A DNA stretch of 64,000 nucleotides from Alkalicoccobacillus murimartini (GTDB lineage Bacteria; Bacillota; Bacilli; Bacillales; Bacillaceae_D): the NCBI RefSeq assembly GCF_030813245.1, contig NZ_JAUSUA010000007.1:82466-146465 (forward strand). The letters are read 5' to 3'. Positions 11,037 to 20,740 of the stretch are shown in pieces (the stretch's first letter is position 1; every line of letters begins with the position of its first letter). The notes below the pieces were generated by a model. The model had not been told where the DNA came from. It was given only the letters and a program-made list of their open reading frames with translations, and did no database searches. A program made the position numbers and the translations under genes.

Positions 11037-11047
11037 ATGATCCCTCC

Positions 11048-11896
11048 TTATGAACGGTTAAGGGCTGATTCGATCGTGTTTTCAAGCAACATGGTAATCG
11101 TCATTGGACCAACCCCACCAGGTACTGGTGTAATATGTGATGCTACGGTCTCTACATCATTAAAATCAACGTCTCCACAAAGCTTTCCATTCTCATCACG
11201 GTTCATACCAACATCAATGACAACCGCTCCAGGTTTTACGTCTTCTTTTTTTATTAATTTTGAAATTCCTACGGCTACAACAAGGATATCAGCTTGTTTT
11301 GTAATCGCATTTAAATCAGGTGTTCTTGAATGGCAATATGTGACTGTTGCATGTTCATTTAAAAGCAATTGTCCTACAGGTTTGCCGACAATATTACTTC
11401 TTCCAACTACAACAGCATGTTTGCCTGAGATCTCTATATTCGAAGCTTTAAGAAGCTCAATAATTCCGTGTGGAGTACAAGGAAGAAATGTCTTTTCACC
11501 TGTCATCATTTTTCCAATACTAATCGGATGAAAGCCGTCTACATCCTTGTTAGGACTAATCGCTTCAATCACTGCTTGCTCAGAAATTTGTTTTGGCAAA
11601 GGTAATTGGACTAAAATACCATCAATCGATGGATCGACATTTAATTCTTCTATATGTGCCAAAAGCTCTTTTTCAGTTGTCTCTGCAGAAAGTTGCTTCA
11701 AAACGGAGTGAATCCCAGCTTTTTCACATGAACGTTGTTTTGAACGAACATACGTCTGTGACGCTTGGTTGTCTCCAACTAAAATAACCGCAAGTCCTGG
11801 TACAATTCCATCACTCGCTAATTTCGCTACTCGTTCTTTCATTTCGGCTTGTTTAGTAGCTGCCAATTGTTTACCATTCATTAATTCAGCTGTCAT
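11048..11896 (-). CDS. folD: Methylene-THF dehydrogenase/cyclohydrolase FolD
   Basis: Bifunctional one-carbon enzyme that interconverts 5,10-methylene-THF and 10-formyl-THF. The 282-residue protein has the signatures [14 protein letters not shown] (substrate and catalytic Lys) and [15 protein letters not shown], with the C-terminal [10 protein letters not shown] use the ATG at 11896, about 8 nt after GGAG; the GTG 9 nt further up overlaps that ribosome site. It lies between nusB and xseA. Confidence 0.96.
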   Translation of the reverse strand: MTAELMNGKQLAATKQAEMKERVAKLASDGIVPGLAVILVGDNQASQTYVRSKQRSCEKAGIHSVLKQLSAETTEKELLAHIEELNVDPSIDGILVQLPLPKQISEQAVIEAISPNKDVDGFHPISIGKMMTGEKTFLPCTPHGIIELLKASNIEISGKHAVVVGRSNIVGKPVGQLLLNEHATVTYCHSRTPDLNAITKQADILVVAVGISKLIKKEDVKPGAVVIDVGMNRDENGKLCGDVDFNDVETVASHITPVPGGVGPMTITMLLENTIESALNRS

Positions 11897-11931
11897 TTCA
11901 ATCACTCCGTTATTTGTAGTATAGAGATCTC

Positions 11932-12336
11932 TTATTTCTGCTCGTCGTTCATCATATCAACAGAGTTAGATAGTACACCGTTCATAAAACGACCTGCTTC
12001 TTCACCGCCAAATGCTTTAGCCAATTCAATTGCTTCATTAAACGTAACATTAACAGGGATATCCTCAATGTATTTCATCTCAAACAAAGCCATTCGGGCA
12101 ATCGCACGGTCAACATGTCCCATTCGTTCAATGGTATAACCGAGAAGATTGCTAGAAATCCAACCATCTAGTTCTTGTTTTTTATCTATCGTTCCATGGA
12201 CCAATTGATGAAAAAATTCAGTTGCCTGTTCTTCGTCATCCATGACACTGTCCATTGCCAGCTCAGGCTCTACTTTTGTTACGTCAATCTGGTACAGAGC
12301 TTGTGCCGCTCTCAATCTTGCTACCCGTCGATTCAT
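11932..12336 (-). CDS. nusB: Transcription antitermination factor NusB
   Basis: All-helical protein that binds boxA RNA together with NusE (S10) for rRNA antitermination. The family sequence begins at [16 protein letters not shown] (ATG at 12336, AAAGGAG 9 nt upstream). That gives 134 residues, so upstream codons in the same frame are not part of the gene. Conserved C-terminus: [16 protein letters not shown] and FMNGVLSN. Confidence 0.94.
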   Translation of the reverse strand: MNRRVARLRAAQALYQIDVTKVEPELAMDSVMDDEEQATEFFHQLVHGTIDKKQELDGWISSNLLGYTIERMGHVDRAIARMALFEMKYIEDIPVNVTFNEAIELAKAFGGEEAGRFMNGVLSNSVDMMNDEQK

Positions 12337-12458
12337 ATATATGAACTCCTTTATCATCTTAAAAAAATATCTGATGCCAGTCCTAGTATAACGCAATTTT
12401 TCATCAAGTGAAAACCGTTTTGTCGAAGTGACGCCTGTTTTAGCTTATTTTGTACAAA

Positions 12459-12503
12459 AAATAGTCTGGTTACATGCTTTCCAACATGCAGCCAGACTAT
12501 TGT
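12459..12503 (-). terminator. Terminator after yqhY
   Basis: On the minus strand AATAGTCTGG..CATG pairs with CATG..CCAGACTATT, followed by a T-run. It ends the accB-accC-yqhY unit upstream of nusB. Confidence 0.85.
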
Positions 12504-12522
12504 AAAAGACTTTCAAGCTATA

Positions 12523-12918
12523 CTATTCGTCTTTTGCCGGTTCAGTTGATTCAAACTGTACACCAACTACATGAACATTAATGGCTTCCAGCTGAATAGC
12601 CGTCATCGTTTGTAGCGTTTGTTTAATGTTCATCTGAACAAGATTAGCTACCTCGGGTACAGAAGCACCATATACGATAATGACTGATACATCAACAATA
12701 ATTCCACTTTCATCTAAATCAACCTTAACGCCTTTACCATGATTCTTACGCCCTAAGCGTTCGGCAACATCTGTAGCAAAACTACCTCGCAACGTGGCAA
12801 TGCCTTCTACTTCTTGCGCAGCGATCCCAGCAATAACTTCTATGACCTCAGGAGATATCTCGACCTTACCCAAACCGGACTTTTGTTCCTCTAGCTCCAA
12901 AATCTGATTGTCCTCCAT
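12523..12918 (-). CDS. yqhY: Asp23/Gls24 family envelope-stress protein YqhY
   Basis: The 131-residue Asp23/Gls24-domain protein includes ISPEVIEVIAGIAAQEVEGI and KGVKVDLDESG. It sits directly downstream of accC, as in many Firmicutes. In B. subtilis the homologue is reported to affect acetyl-CoA carboxylase activity and its loss perturbs lipid metabolism; its exact role is unsettled. Start ATG with GAGGAGG 5 nt upstream. Confidence 0.93.
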   Translation of the reverse strand: MEDNQILELEEQKSGLGKVEISPEVIEVIAGIAAQEVEGIATLRGSFATDVAERLGRKNHGKGVKVDLDESGIIVDVSVIIVYGASVPEVANLVQMNIKQTLQTMTAIQLEAINVHVVGVQFESTEPAKDE

Positions 12919-12939
12919 AACGGCCTCCTCTTTTTGAAA

Positions 12940-14307
12940 TTAATGATTCCCTTTATCGGATGGCATAACTTCATATTGCTCAATAAACTTAGTGTTAAAT
13001 TCTCCAGAACGGAACACTTCATGATCAAACAATCGCAAATGGAATGGAATGGTTGTATCCACTCCTTCAATATCAAACTCTTCAAGTGCTCTTTTCATAC
13101 GTGCGATGGCTTCATCACGTGTGGGCGCATGAACGATCACTTTTGCGATCATCGAATCGTAAAATGGAGAGATTTTGTACCCTTGATACGCAGCTGAATC
13201 AATCCGAACGCCAAAACCACCTGGAACTAAATATCTAGTGATTTGACCTGGTGACGGCATAAAATTCTTAGCAGGGTTCTCAGCATTAATACGGCACTCA
13301 ATAGCTACCCCTTGAAATTGAACATCCTCTTGACTAAATGATAGAGGTTGATGATTTGCTACACGAATTTGTTCTTTAATTAAGTCAATACCTGTAACCA
13401 TTTCTGTCACTGGGTGTTCAACTTGGATCCGTGTGTTCATTTCCATGAAGAAAAACGAACCATCGTTATGATCATAGATGAACTCAACCGTTCCTGCACC
13501 TACATAATCTACAGCTTCAGCCGCAGCTACAGCCGCTTCTCCCATTTCTTTCCGCTTCTCAGGAGTGATCGCAGGTGAAGGTGTTTCTTCTACTAATTTT
13601 TGCAGACGTCGTTGAATCGAACAGTCGCGTTCTCCTAAATGAATCGTATGGCCTAATTGGTCAGCCAATACTTGAATCTCAACATGGCGGAAATCCTCAA
13701 TATACTTCTCAAGGTAAACGCCTGGATTCCCAAAAGCAGTTGCCGCCTCTTGTTGTGTAATATTAATACCTTTTTTTAGCTCTTCTGGATTACGGGCGAC
13801 ACGAATTCCTTTACCACCGCCACCAGCAGTAGCTTTTATAATAACAGGATAACCAATTTCTTCAGCAATTTCCAATCCTGACTCCGGACTTTGAATAATT
13901 CCATTAGAACCCGGCACGACTGGTACTCCTGCCTTCTTCATGGTTTCACGTGCTACGTCCTTTGTCCCCATTTGATTAATGGCATGCGGACTTGGTCCTA
14001 TAAACGTAATGTTACAAGCAGCACAAATCTCAGCAAAATCAGCATTTTCAGCTAAAAACCCATACCCCGGGTGGATTGCATCCGATTCAGTTAAAGTAGC
14101 TACACTCATAATGTTAGTGAAATTCAAGTAACTTTGTGCAGACGATGTTGGCCCTATACAAAATGCCTGGTCAGCAAGCTTAACATGAAGAGCATCCTCA
14201 TCAGCCTCTGAATAAACAGCAACAGTCTCTATGCCCATCTCTTGACAAGCCCGAATAATACGGACCGCAATTTCACCACGGTTAGCAATAAGTATTTTTT
14301 TTATCAT
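12940..14307 (-). CDS. accC: Acetyl-CoA carboxylase, biotin carboxylase subunit
   Basis: ATP-dependent carboxylation of biotin on AccB, the first half-reaction of fatty-acid synthesis. The 455-residue ATP-grasp enzyme has N-terminal [15 protein letters not shown], the glycine-rich ATP loop [13 protein letters not shown] and the carboxylase signatures [14 protein letters not shown] and [21 protein letters not shown] residues. It lies immediately downstream of accB. Confidence 0.98.
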   Translation of the reverse strand: MIKKILIANRGEIAVRIIRACQEMGIETVAVYSEADEDALHVKLADQAFCIGPTSSAQSYLNFTNIMSVATLTESDAIHPGYGFLAENADFAEICAACNITFIGPSPHAINQMGTKDVARETMKKAGVPVVPGSNGIIQSPESGLEIAEEIGYPVIIKATAGGGGKGIRVARNPEELKKGINITQQEAATAFGNPGVYLEKYIEDFRHVEIQVLADQLGHTIHLGERDCSIQRRLQKLVEETPSPAITPEKRKEMGEAAVAAAEAVDYVGAGTVEFIYDHNDGSFFFMEMNTRIQVEHPVTEMVTGIDLIKEQIRVANHQPLSFSQEDVQFQGVAIECRINAENPAKNFMPSPGQITRYLVPGGFGVRIDSAAYQGYKISPFYDSMIAKVIVHAPTRDEAIARMKRALEEFDIEGVDTTIPFHLRLFDHEVFRSGEFNTKFIEQYEVMPSDKGNH

Positions 14308-14328
14308 CTTTTTTACCCAGCTCCTAGA

Positions 14329-14805
14329 TTATTTCAGTTCGACAACAAATAAAGGCTGTCCGTATTCAACCAGTTCACCGTTTTGGGCAACAATTTCAAC
14401 AATTTTACCGTTAATGTCTGCCTCGATTTCATTCATTAGTTTCATGGCTTCAACGATACATACAATCGAATCTTCCTTCACTTGATCTCCAACGGATACA
14501 TATGCTCCATCATCAGGAGAAGGAGAAGAATAAAACGTACCTACCATTGGTGAAGTAACCGTATGAAGATTCTCATTCTTGCTTGTCTCTGCTCCGCTAT
14601 TCTCTGTTGTTGAAACAGGAGTGGATGATACTGGTGCTTGTGGTGCCTCAGCCTGTCTTACAGGTTGATATGACTCAGTCTGAACAACAGCTCCAGTCTT
14701 CACCTTTTTTAATACCAGTTTCTTCCCATCTTGCTCATATTCTAATTCATCAATCGTTGATTGATCTACTGCTTGGATAAGGTCTTTAATATCTTGAACG
14801 TCCAT
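14329..14805 (-). CDS. accB: Biotin carboxyl carrier protein
   Basis: Carries the biotin of acetyl-CoA carboxylase. C-terminal lipoyl/biotinyl domain with the biotinylation motif EAMKLMNE; a Pro/Ala/Ser/Thr-rich linker at about 45-85; N-terminal helical part. The family start matches MDVQDIKDLIQAVDQ (ATG at 14805). However AAAGGAG lies 15 nt upstream of it, long for a ribosome site, so initiation slightly upstream is possible. Followed 22 nt later by accC. Confidence 0.95.
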   Translation of the reverse strand: MDVQDIKDLIQAVDQSTIDELEYEQDGKKLVLKKVKTGAVVQTESYQPVRQAEAPQAPVSSTPVSTTENSGAETSKNENLHTVTSPMVGTFYSSPSPDDGAYVSVGDQVKEDSIVCIVEAMKLMNEIEADINGKIVEIVAQNGELVEYGQPLFVVELK

Positions 14806-14919
14806 TTGTATTATGTACAACTCCTTTATCATTCTTATCACACTATGCTGTCATTATAGCATAGGTTAGATGACTGAATAGTGATTGGTCATCACCAATC
14901 TATAACCTCTTTATTTCTC

Positions 14920-14951
14920 CAAAAAAACCCTTCATTCATTGAATAAAGGAT
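14920..14951 (-). terminator. Terminator after the orphan acidic protein gene
   Basis: Minus strand: CCTTTATTCA/TGAATGAAGG stem with a very small loop, then seven T. It separates the orphan gene from accB. Confidence 0.7.
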
Positions 14952-14961
14952 CGATTTTGAC

Positions 14962-15333
14962 TTATTCCTGCTCTTCAGAAATCGATTCTGTTTCTGCTTG
15001 ATCCTTCAAAAGAGCTTCTTTCTTATATTGACGGAACACAGGAAATTCAGAAAGGTTGTCAGGAATCTTTCCATTTTCCAGAAGAATAATTTTGACTATG
15101 TTCTTATTTCGAGCCATATGATATTTTTCTTCATACTCATTCTCTTTTGTGTACTTTTTTAAGTTTGCATAGTCTTCTTCTTGAATAGAAACAGTAAATG
15201 CGTCTTCATCCTGTTCTTCAAACTGCTCTTCAAATCCCACTTCAAATTCAACAATCTGAATATGGTCATTCTTGATATTACGAGTCTGCTCTAAAACTGC
15301 CTTTGCACCCTCGGTTAAATCTGTCCATTCCAT
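14962..15333 (-). CDS. Uncharacterised acidic protein between spoIIIAH and accB
   Basis: A 123-residue protein with no signal peptide or membrane segment, strongly acidic (many E and D, e.g. GFEEQFEEQDEDAF) and ending in an acidic tail. I do not recognise a family. It is a credible gene: GAGGAGCG lies about 7 nt before the ATG and a terminator follows. In B. subtilis nothing occupies this position between spoIIIAH and accB. It is on the same strand as the spoIIIA operon but beyond that operon's terminator, so it is probably expressed alone. Confidence 0.75.
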   Translation of the reverse strand: MEWTDLTEGAKAVLEQTRNIKNDHIQIVEFEVGFEEQFEEQDEDAFTVSIQEEDYANLKKYTKENEYEEKYHMARNKNIVKIILLENGKIPDNLSEFPVFRQYKKEALLKDQAETESISEEQE

Positions 15334-15504
15334 TATATATCGCTCCTCATAAACAAATTACACCTAAAGTATTATAACATGTCTTTACAGCGAATGCATT
15401 ACTCCAATCATACAGGCTGACACCTATATGGTTCAATCACTCTAACATACAAAGGCTTCTATCAATCTTACCCTCATTTTTAGATGCAAATACGTTCATT
15501 CAAA

Positions 15505-15548
15505 GCAAAAAGCTGTCCCGCTGGCTTCGTCGGCCATGGGACAACTTT
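15505..15548 (-). terminator. Terminator of the spoIIIA operon
   Basis: Minus strand: AGTTGTCCC/GGGACAGCT stem (with an internal GGC/GCC pairing) followed by TTTT. It lies directly after spoIIIAH. Confidence 0.8.
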
Positions 15549-15554
15549 GTTTGC

Positions 15555-16124
15555 TTAATTTACTCCTGTATTGTGAGAAACTGACACATTATTAGCTTGA
15601 CCAAGCTTATCTTTAGCCAGCAAAATAATATCATTTGCTTCGGCGATGGATAGCTCATCCGCTTCGACCATGATTTGCACCTTGTTTTCTTCACTAATAA
15701 CCAATACATTCTGATATCCTTTAGCTTTTACTAGTGCTTCTAGCGTCTCTTCACTTTGAGTAAGATTTAGTATTGCCATGCTTTTATCATGGGCTGCCAC
15801 TTTCTCCTCTGGAGTTGCATCTGGAGAAGTTGTTGTTTCTACATATTGTTCTGCTTGCTGCGCGCGTGACTCTACTACTTTAATACGTGCAGCGGCATAG
15901 CTGTCTGCCGTTGATTCTGCTCCCGTTACTTCAAGGCTTCCTTCTTCAACCTCACCATCTGGTGTAACCTGAACCTCTAAGCCGTCTGGCGTTTCTTCCA
16001 CTTGCTGCTGATCCTCATCCGTTACCGCTAAATTCGTTGGATCAGAAGTCACATAATAAACAGATAACACAATCACTAAACTTAACATCGTTAAAAGCCA
16101 CACCGTTTGTTTTTTTAGAGCCAT
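15555..16124 (-). CDS. spoIIIAH: Stage III sporulation protein SpoIIIAH
   Basis: Mother-cell component of the feeding-tube channel. Its C-terminal domain, related to the YscJ/FliF ring-building fold, pairs with SpoIIQ from the forespore. The 189-residue protein has one N-terminal membrane segment (about residues 8-26), an acidic linker and the C-terminal ring-building domain (VKAKGYQNVLVISEENKVQIMVEADELS). Start ATG after AAGGAGG. Last gene of the spoIIIA operon, 2 nt after spoIIIAG. Confidence 0.97.
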   Translation of the reverse strand: MALKKQTVWLLTMLSLVIVLSVYYVTSDPTNLAVTDEDQQQVEETPDGLEVQVTPDGEVEEGSLEVTGAESTADSYAAARIKVVESRAQQAEQYVETTTSPDATPEEKVAAHDKSMAILNLTQSEETLEALVKAKGYQNVLVISEENKVQIMVEADELSIAEANDIILLAKDKLGQANNVSVSHNTGVN

Positions 16125-16126
16125 TT

Positions 16127-16789
16127 TTATTCCTCCTTAGATTTCTTAGGCATTACTGAGATTCGATGGACAGGCACGTCCAGCACTCTACTAACCGACT
16201 CCAACACCCATGCTTTTACTTGTGCATTCTCTACACCCTCTGCAACAACCAACACACCTTTAATGCTCGGCTTCTCTGTTTGAATCAACAAAGGTTCTTC
16301 CGTATCTCCATTCCGAACAATGACCGTTTGTTCATCAATGGTTTGATCGGTTACTTCCCTAGTACCACCTTCACGATCTGTTTCGCTCGTTTGCTGGTTT
16401 TTGGAGCTTGTATTTTTCTCATAAATTTGTTTCTCTGTTTCCGCTAAATTAATCATGACCGATACATCGTTTAGTCCGACGATTTGTTCCAACGTCTCTC
16501 GAAGCTGATTCTCATAACTATCTTCATAGTCCTTCATGGTGTTTGGTTCCCCTGACTCTTTTTTAAATACTTCTACTTCTTCCTCCGTATCATCGGATTG
16601 GAATGCTGGTAGAACGGATTCTACTTGCTGTGAGTCAGGAGGGGCTGAAAATACTTGATTCAGAACCATTAACAAGATCCCAGCACATCCTAAAATAACA
16701 ATGTATCGATAGTTTTTTCGTTTTCCTGGTTCCGATTTTTCTAGAAGCTTCTTCAACCAAGCAAATCCTTTAGGATGATCCTGCTTCAT
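16127..16789 (-). CDS. spoIIIAG: Stage III sporulation protein SpoIIIAG
   Basis: Mother-cell ring protein of the SpoIIIA-SpoIIQ channel. The 220-residue protein has a membrane segment at about 28-45, then a periplasm-like ring-building domain (LRETLEQIVGLNDVSVMINLAET and IKGVLVVAEGVENAQVK). It overlaps spoIIIAF by 20 nt and precedes spoIIIAH by 2 nt. Confidence 0.96.
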   Translation of the reverse strand: MKQDHPKGFAWLKKLLEKSEPGKRKNYRYIVILGCAGILLMVLNQVFSAPPDSQQVESVLPAFQSDDTEEEVEVFKKESGEPNTMKDYEDSYENQLRETLEQIVGLNDVSVMINLAETEKQIYEKNTSSKNQQTSETDREGGTREVTDQTIDEQTVIVRNGDTEEPLLIQTEKPSIKGVLVVAEGVENAQVKAWVLESVSRVLDVPVHRISVMPKKSKEE

Positions 16790-17417
16790 CGACCTGTTCT
16801 CCCCCTTCCAAAAAGAGCGTGATACGTTCTGTTGGAATCTCCCAACTTTCTGATAGGAATGTCTTTACAGGGAGCAGGTTAATAGAGTCCGATCTTCCTT
16901 CATGCTGCTTGGAGAGATCGATTTGAACGGTTTCAATCTCACTTCGGCTTGTCTGTTCAGCCGACTCTGATTGCACATCTCGGACAACTGCATGAATATC
17001 TACTACCTCCTCATCTCCCTGACCTCCCTGTCCCATTTCCTGCTTTACGTCTACGCTCGTAAATTCAAGTGAGTAGGTGTCTCGTAATGTTTCTTCTGCT
17101 TGTTCTATTAGCTGGTCAGCCACCTGTTCTGAAATATATGCAGCTCGTACCTCGTCTATTTCACTTTTTTGCAAATTTATTTGAGTTTCTATCGATTCTG
17201 TTCCGTATGGGTCCGTTGATTGTAAGTCACGCATCCATTTTTCAGTATCCACAGTAAAGATAGAAAGAATAGGTTTTAGCATTGCAACTAGAATGAGCAA
17301 GCTAATGACCATTTTGACGTAGCCTCTCATTGATGAATTAGGAAGAAGCATTTCAAGAATGATGGCTAGCATGATTAATAGGACTAATCCGGTTATCCAA
17401 CCTGTTAATAGACCCAC
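16770..17417 (-). CDS. spoIIIAF: Stage III sporulation protein SpoIIIAF
   Basis: Channel component with two N-terminal membrane segments (about 5-25 and 33-52) and a soluble ring-building-like domain. I prefer the GTG at 17417: the first in-frame ATG touches the AAGGGGG ribosome site with no spacing, while this GTG lies 6 nt from it and gives MGLLTGW, matching the B. subtilis start. Confidence 0.94.
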   Translation of the reverse strand: MGLLTGWITGLVLLIMLAIILEMLLPNSSMRGYVKMVISLLILVAMLKPILSIFTVDTEKWMRDLQSTDPYGTESIETQINLQKSEIDEVRAAYISEQVADQLIEQAEETLRDTYSLEFTSVDVKQEMGQGGQGDEEVVDIHAVVRDVQSESAEQTSRSEIETVQIDLSKQHEGRSDSINLLPVKTFLSESWEIPTERITLFLEGGEQVDEAGSS

Positions 17418-17428
17418 CTTCATCCCCC

Positions 17429-18628
17429 TTAACGCATCATAAAAGATAAATTACTCGCAGCAACCATTAACGTAATAGCCAGGAAAAACATCAAGCTAAC
17501 CAAAGCAAGTGCCGCAAAAACATACATCACTGACTTCCCAATGATTGATAGACATTCGATAATCGGCCCGCCACCAAGCGGTTGCAAAACCGCTGCCGAT
17601 AGATTGAAGATGATTCCAAGTGATAGAACCTTTAGTAATGGAAAAACACAGATCATAAAGAGGATGCCAAGTCCCGTCATACCAACCGTATTTTTAAGGA
17701 GAACCGACGCACTCATCACTGTATCTGTTGCGTCTGTAAACATCTTTCCAACCACCGGGATAAAGTTACCCGCAATAAACTTAGCTGTTCGGACCGTTAA
17801 TCCATCTGTTGCTGCTGTTGACGCTCCCTGAACAGAGATTACACCTAGAAATACCGTCATAAAAATACCGAGCAGACCCACTGATATATTTCGTAAAAAA
17901 TCAGCTAGCTTGGACACTTTATAATGGTCACTTAATGTACTAACAATGCCAAGAACAGCCGAGAAAAAAAGCAACGGCAAGACCAATTGATTCACAAGGA
18001 TCCCACTGGTGTTCACGAGAAATATAATCAAAGGATGAAACAAAGCGGAAGAAGCTAGGCTTCCGATTGAAGCCATTAATGCCAACAAAAGAGGAAGAAG
18101 TGCTATCATAAAGTGGATCATGCTGTTAATCGCTTCCGAAGCGTAGGTAATAGCAACATAGAAACTGTTCATCGCTAGAATCATTAAAACAAGATACGTT
18201 ACTGAATAAGCGGCTTTACTCACATTTTGGCTTTCAAACGCACTTTGAATGGTCTGGAGAATCTGACTGAATAAGGTTAAGAGAATTAACATACCTAAAA
18301 GCTTGCTGTTCACAATCAGTTCATGTAAGAGGAACTTTATTAATCCAAGTCCCCAGTCTTTTATCTGGAATTTTTTTTCACCAGTTATGAAATCCTTAAA
18401 TGATCCCTTTTGACTTTCAGGAAGGAACCCACCATACTCTGTTGAAACCTCTTCCCAGTAGGATTGAATTTCATCTAACTGTAGCCGCTCAATCTGCCTA
18501 TCTATAAATGAATGATCATCAGATGAAGTCTCAACTGCCTCCGCATCCTCTTCTCCTTCTGCATTCACAATACTTGGATAGAGAAGAAATAGAATTCCAG
18601 CTACTAAAGCTATCATCCACCGGCGCAT
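17429..18628 (-). CDS. spoIIIAE: Stage III sporulation protein SpoIIIAE
   Basis: Large polytopic membrane protein of the SpoIIIA complex, with an N-terminal signal-like segment (MRRWMIALVAGILFLLYPS) and several C-terminal transmembrane helices. The ATG at 18628 follows GGAGGGGG and gives 399 residues, the same length as in B. subtilis. Confidence 0.96.
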   Translation of the reverse strand: MRRWMIALVAGILFLLYPSIVNAEGEEDAEAVETSSDDHSFIDRQIERLQLDEIQSYWEEVSTEYGGFLPESQKGSFKDFITGEKKFQIKDWGLGLIKFLLHELIVNSKLLGMLILLTLFSQILQTIQSAFESQNVSKAAYSVTYLVLMILAMNSFYVAITYASEAINSMIHFMIALLPLLLALMASIGSLASSALFHPLIIFLVNTSGILVNQLVLPLLFFSAVLGIVSTLSDHYKVSKLADFLRNISVGLLGIFMTVFLGVISVQGASTAATDGLTVRTAKFIAGNFIPVVGKMFTDATDTVMSASVLLKNTVGMTGLGILFMICVFPLLKVLSLGIIFNLSAAVLQPLGGGPIIECLSIIGKSVMYVFAALALVSLMFFLAITLMVAASNLSFMMR

Positions 18629-18653
18629 GAGTACCCCCTCCATTCATTCTTAA

Positions 18654-19043
18654 TTATCCAGGTAGCAAAGATAAAACCATTTCTATTACCGCTTTAATGA
18701 TCGGAATCGCTAGAACAAGGATTAGCACCTTACCAGCCAGTTCAATCTTAGAAGCCATGGAAGCCTGTCCAGCATCTTTGGCAATTTGTGCACCAAACTC
18801 AGCAATATAAGCGATACCAATTATTTTTAGAATCGTTTGCAGATACATGATATGTACATTTGCATCTGCCGCAATACTTTCAAGTAACTGAATCACTTTG
18901 ACAAGCTCGTCTACAACAAATAAAAAGATCATGACACCCGCAAAAAGGGTCACAAAAAATGCGAATATTGGTTTTTGCTCACGAACGACAAGAGCAAGAA
19001 AGGTTGCGATTAGACCAATTCCAACGATTTGAATAATGTCCAT
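18654..19043 (-). CDS. spoIIIAD: Stage III sporulation protein SpoIIIAD
   Basis: A small 129-residue protein with three or four membrane helices, related in sequence to SpoIIIAC. It is part of the SpoIIIA membrane assembly. Start ATG after AAAGGAG. Lies between spoIIIAC and spoIIIAE. Confidence 0.95.
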   Translation of the reverse strand: MDIIQIVGIGLIATFLALVVREQKPIFAFFVTLFAGVMIFLFVVDELVKVIQLLESIAADANVHIMYLQTILKIIGIAYIAEFGAQIAKDAGQASMASKIELAGKVLILVLAIPIIKAVIEMVLSLLPG

Positions 19044-19058
19044 CGCAATTCTCCTTTC

Positions 19059-19265
19059 TTATCCTTGAAAAAGGAACACGCCTCTAATTTTTTGAAAGAG
19101 ATCATCTACAATCGTCGCAACCATATACAACACGACAACAAAACCAATTAAGGTCACCCAATGGGCCCAATCTTCTTTTCCCATCTGCTTTAAAACGGTA
19201 TGAATCATTGCTACCACGATGCCAATTCCTGCAATTTGAAAGATTGTATTCACATCGTATGCCAA
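19059..19265 (-). CDS. spoIIIAC: Stage III sporulation protein SpoIIIAC
   Basis: A 68-residue protein with two membrane helices (VNTIFQIAGIGIVVAMIHT, VVLYMVATIVDDLFQKI), equal in length to the B. subtilis protein. The start is TTG, with GGAGGGG about 7 nt upstream. Confidence 0.96.
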   Translation of the reverse strand: MAYDVNTIFQIAGIGIVVAMIHTVLKQMGKEDWAHWVTLIGFVVVLYMVATIVDDLFQKIRGVFLFQG

Positions 19266-19286
19266 ATGCCACCCCTCCTTTTTTCG

Positions 19287-19799
19287 CTAAAGCATTAGAA
19301 TGACAATCAGCAGACCTCCAAGAAAGCCCAAGCTTTTCAGCATCTTTTCATAACGAAGCTGATTTTCTTTCGCCTCAGCTTCCTCTCGATCAAGATGGAC
19401 CATCGTTAGTTTAATCTGCTTCTGCTGCTGATCACGATCTTGCTGTCCAAGAGTCTGACCAAACTGACTTAATACTTCACGCTCTCCCTTTAACAAACTC
19501 GTTGACTGCCAGACCTCTTCTAAACTTTGTTCCCATGCAATATGAGCAGATTCACCTTTCGACTCGAGTTTGTGGGCAAAATGTTCAAATAAATGATTAA
19601 TCGGATAAGCTAATTGCTTTGATAGATGGATACTTGCTTCAGCGAGTGGGGTGAGTCCGTATAGCATTTCAGCTTCAAGTGCCTGAATGCCTACCTTTAG
19701 CTGCCTTAATTGCTTCGGCCGATCACTCATACGTTTTGCTGCCTCAAATCCAATCCACGTACATGCTAAGATGACTAATATTGCACCGAGCCATTTCAT
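19287..19799 (-). CDS. spoIIIAB: Stage III sporulation protein SpoIIIAB
   Basis: The 170-residue protein has an N-terminal membrane helix, a largely helical cytoplasmic domain and a C-terminal membrane helix (SLGFLGGLLIVILML). It resembles GspF/type II secretion inner-membrane proteins. Its ATG overlaps the spoIIIAA stop (ATGA). Confidence 0.96.
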   Translation of the reverse strand: MKWLGAILVILACTWIGFEAAKRMSDRPKQLRQLKVGIQALEAEMLYGLTPLAEASIHLSKQLAYPINHLFEHFAHKLESKGESAHIAWEQSLEEVWQSTSLLKGEREVLSQFGQTLGQQDRDQQQKQIKLTMVHLDREEAEAKENQLRYEKMLKSLGFLGGLLIVILML

Positions 19800-20728
19800 A
19801 ACACCTTGACCGAGGCTTGCCTGCCTATTGTTCTAATTTGTTTAATCCTGCCCGGATGATTACCTCGAGTCAGTTCCACACATCTCTCAAACGCTTTTTC
19901 TTCAAATAAGGACTTCAGAGCAGGGCGGACAGCCACTTCTTCAAGAGATGAACCGTGAGCGGTCGAGATCACACTAACTCCCGCATGAATCGCTTCCTGG
20001 ACAGCTAGACAATCTTCAGGACGACCAATTTCATCTACAATTAACACGTCAGGACTCATGGAACGGATCATCATCATCATCCCTTCAGCTTTCGGGCAGC
20101 CATCTAAAACATCTACTCTGTTTCCAAGCTGATGCTGAGGCACGCCTTTTATACTTGAGGCGATCTCTGAGCGTTCATCTACAATTCCTATCTTCATTGG
20201 TGCAATACCTTTTGAACGTACACCTGTGCTAATAATCCTGGCCAAATCACGAAGAAGGGTTGTCTTCCCACTTTGAGGCGGACCAACAAGCAAACTATTT
20301 TTCCAGCCTCCCTGATAAAGAGAAGAAATTAGCTGTTCAGCTGAACCAACCATCTGTCTAGCAATCCGAATGTTAAAGGAACTAATATCCTTTAGCGTTT
20401 TGACCTCACCCTTTTCAAGAATGACCTTTCCCGCAAGCCCTACTCGATGTCCACCTTTGAGCGTAATAAAACCTCGTTTTAACTCTTCTTCAAATGCATA
20501 TAATGAGTACTGACTTAGCTGGTTTAAGATAAAGCGCGCATCGACTGCCTGTACGATACAAGGTCCACCTCCATCTAAGCTTGGATAGATCGGAGCCCCT
20601 TCCGCGATGACTTCAAGCGGTCTACCAATCCGGACTCTTATTTCCTCTATTTTTTCCTCTAATTGCTTTGGCATATAGTGAAGAACTTCTCGAATCGTTG
20701 GCGGTAACACCGGAAGAATATCATCCAT
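19796..20728 (-). CDS. spoIIIAA: Stage III sporulation ATPase SpoIIIAA
   Basis: AAA/secretion-type ATPase of the SpoIIIA channel. The 310-residue protein has Walker A VGPPQSGKTTLLRD (about residue 148) and Walker B-like DVLIVDEIGRPED. Start ATG 7 nt after AGGAGGG. First spoIIIA gene, behind yqhV. Confidence 0.96.
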   Translation of the reverse strand: MDDILPVLPPTIREVLHYMPKQLEEKIEEIRVRIGRPLEVIAEGAPIYPSLDGGGPCIVQAVDARFILNQLSQYSLYAFEEELKRGFITLKGGHRVGLAGKVILEKGEVKTLKDISSFNIRIARQMVGSAEQLISSLYQGGWKNSLLVGPPQSGKTTLLRDLARIISTGVRSKGIAPMKIGIVDERSEIASSIKGVPQHQLGNRVDVLDGCPKAEGMMMMIRSMSPDVLIVDEIGRPEDCLAVQEAIHAGVSVISTAHGSSLEEVAVRPALKSLFEEKAFERCVELTRGNHPGRIKQIRTIGRQASVKVL

Positions 20729-20740
20729 CTTCTTACCCTC

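Noticed and set aside
12420..12427. TTGTCGAA (0A-box-like) near nusB, with similar motifs near 14338 and 43057
   Set aside because: A 7-8 base motif is expected by chance a few times in 64 kb; these do not sit in promoters of known Spo0A targets, unlike those upstream of spo0A.
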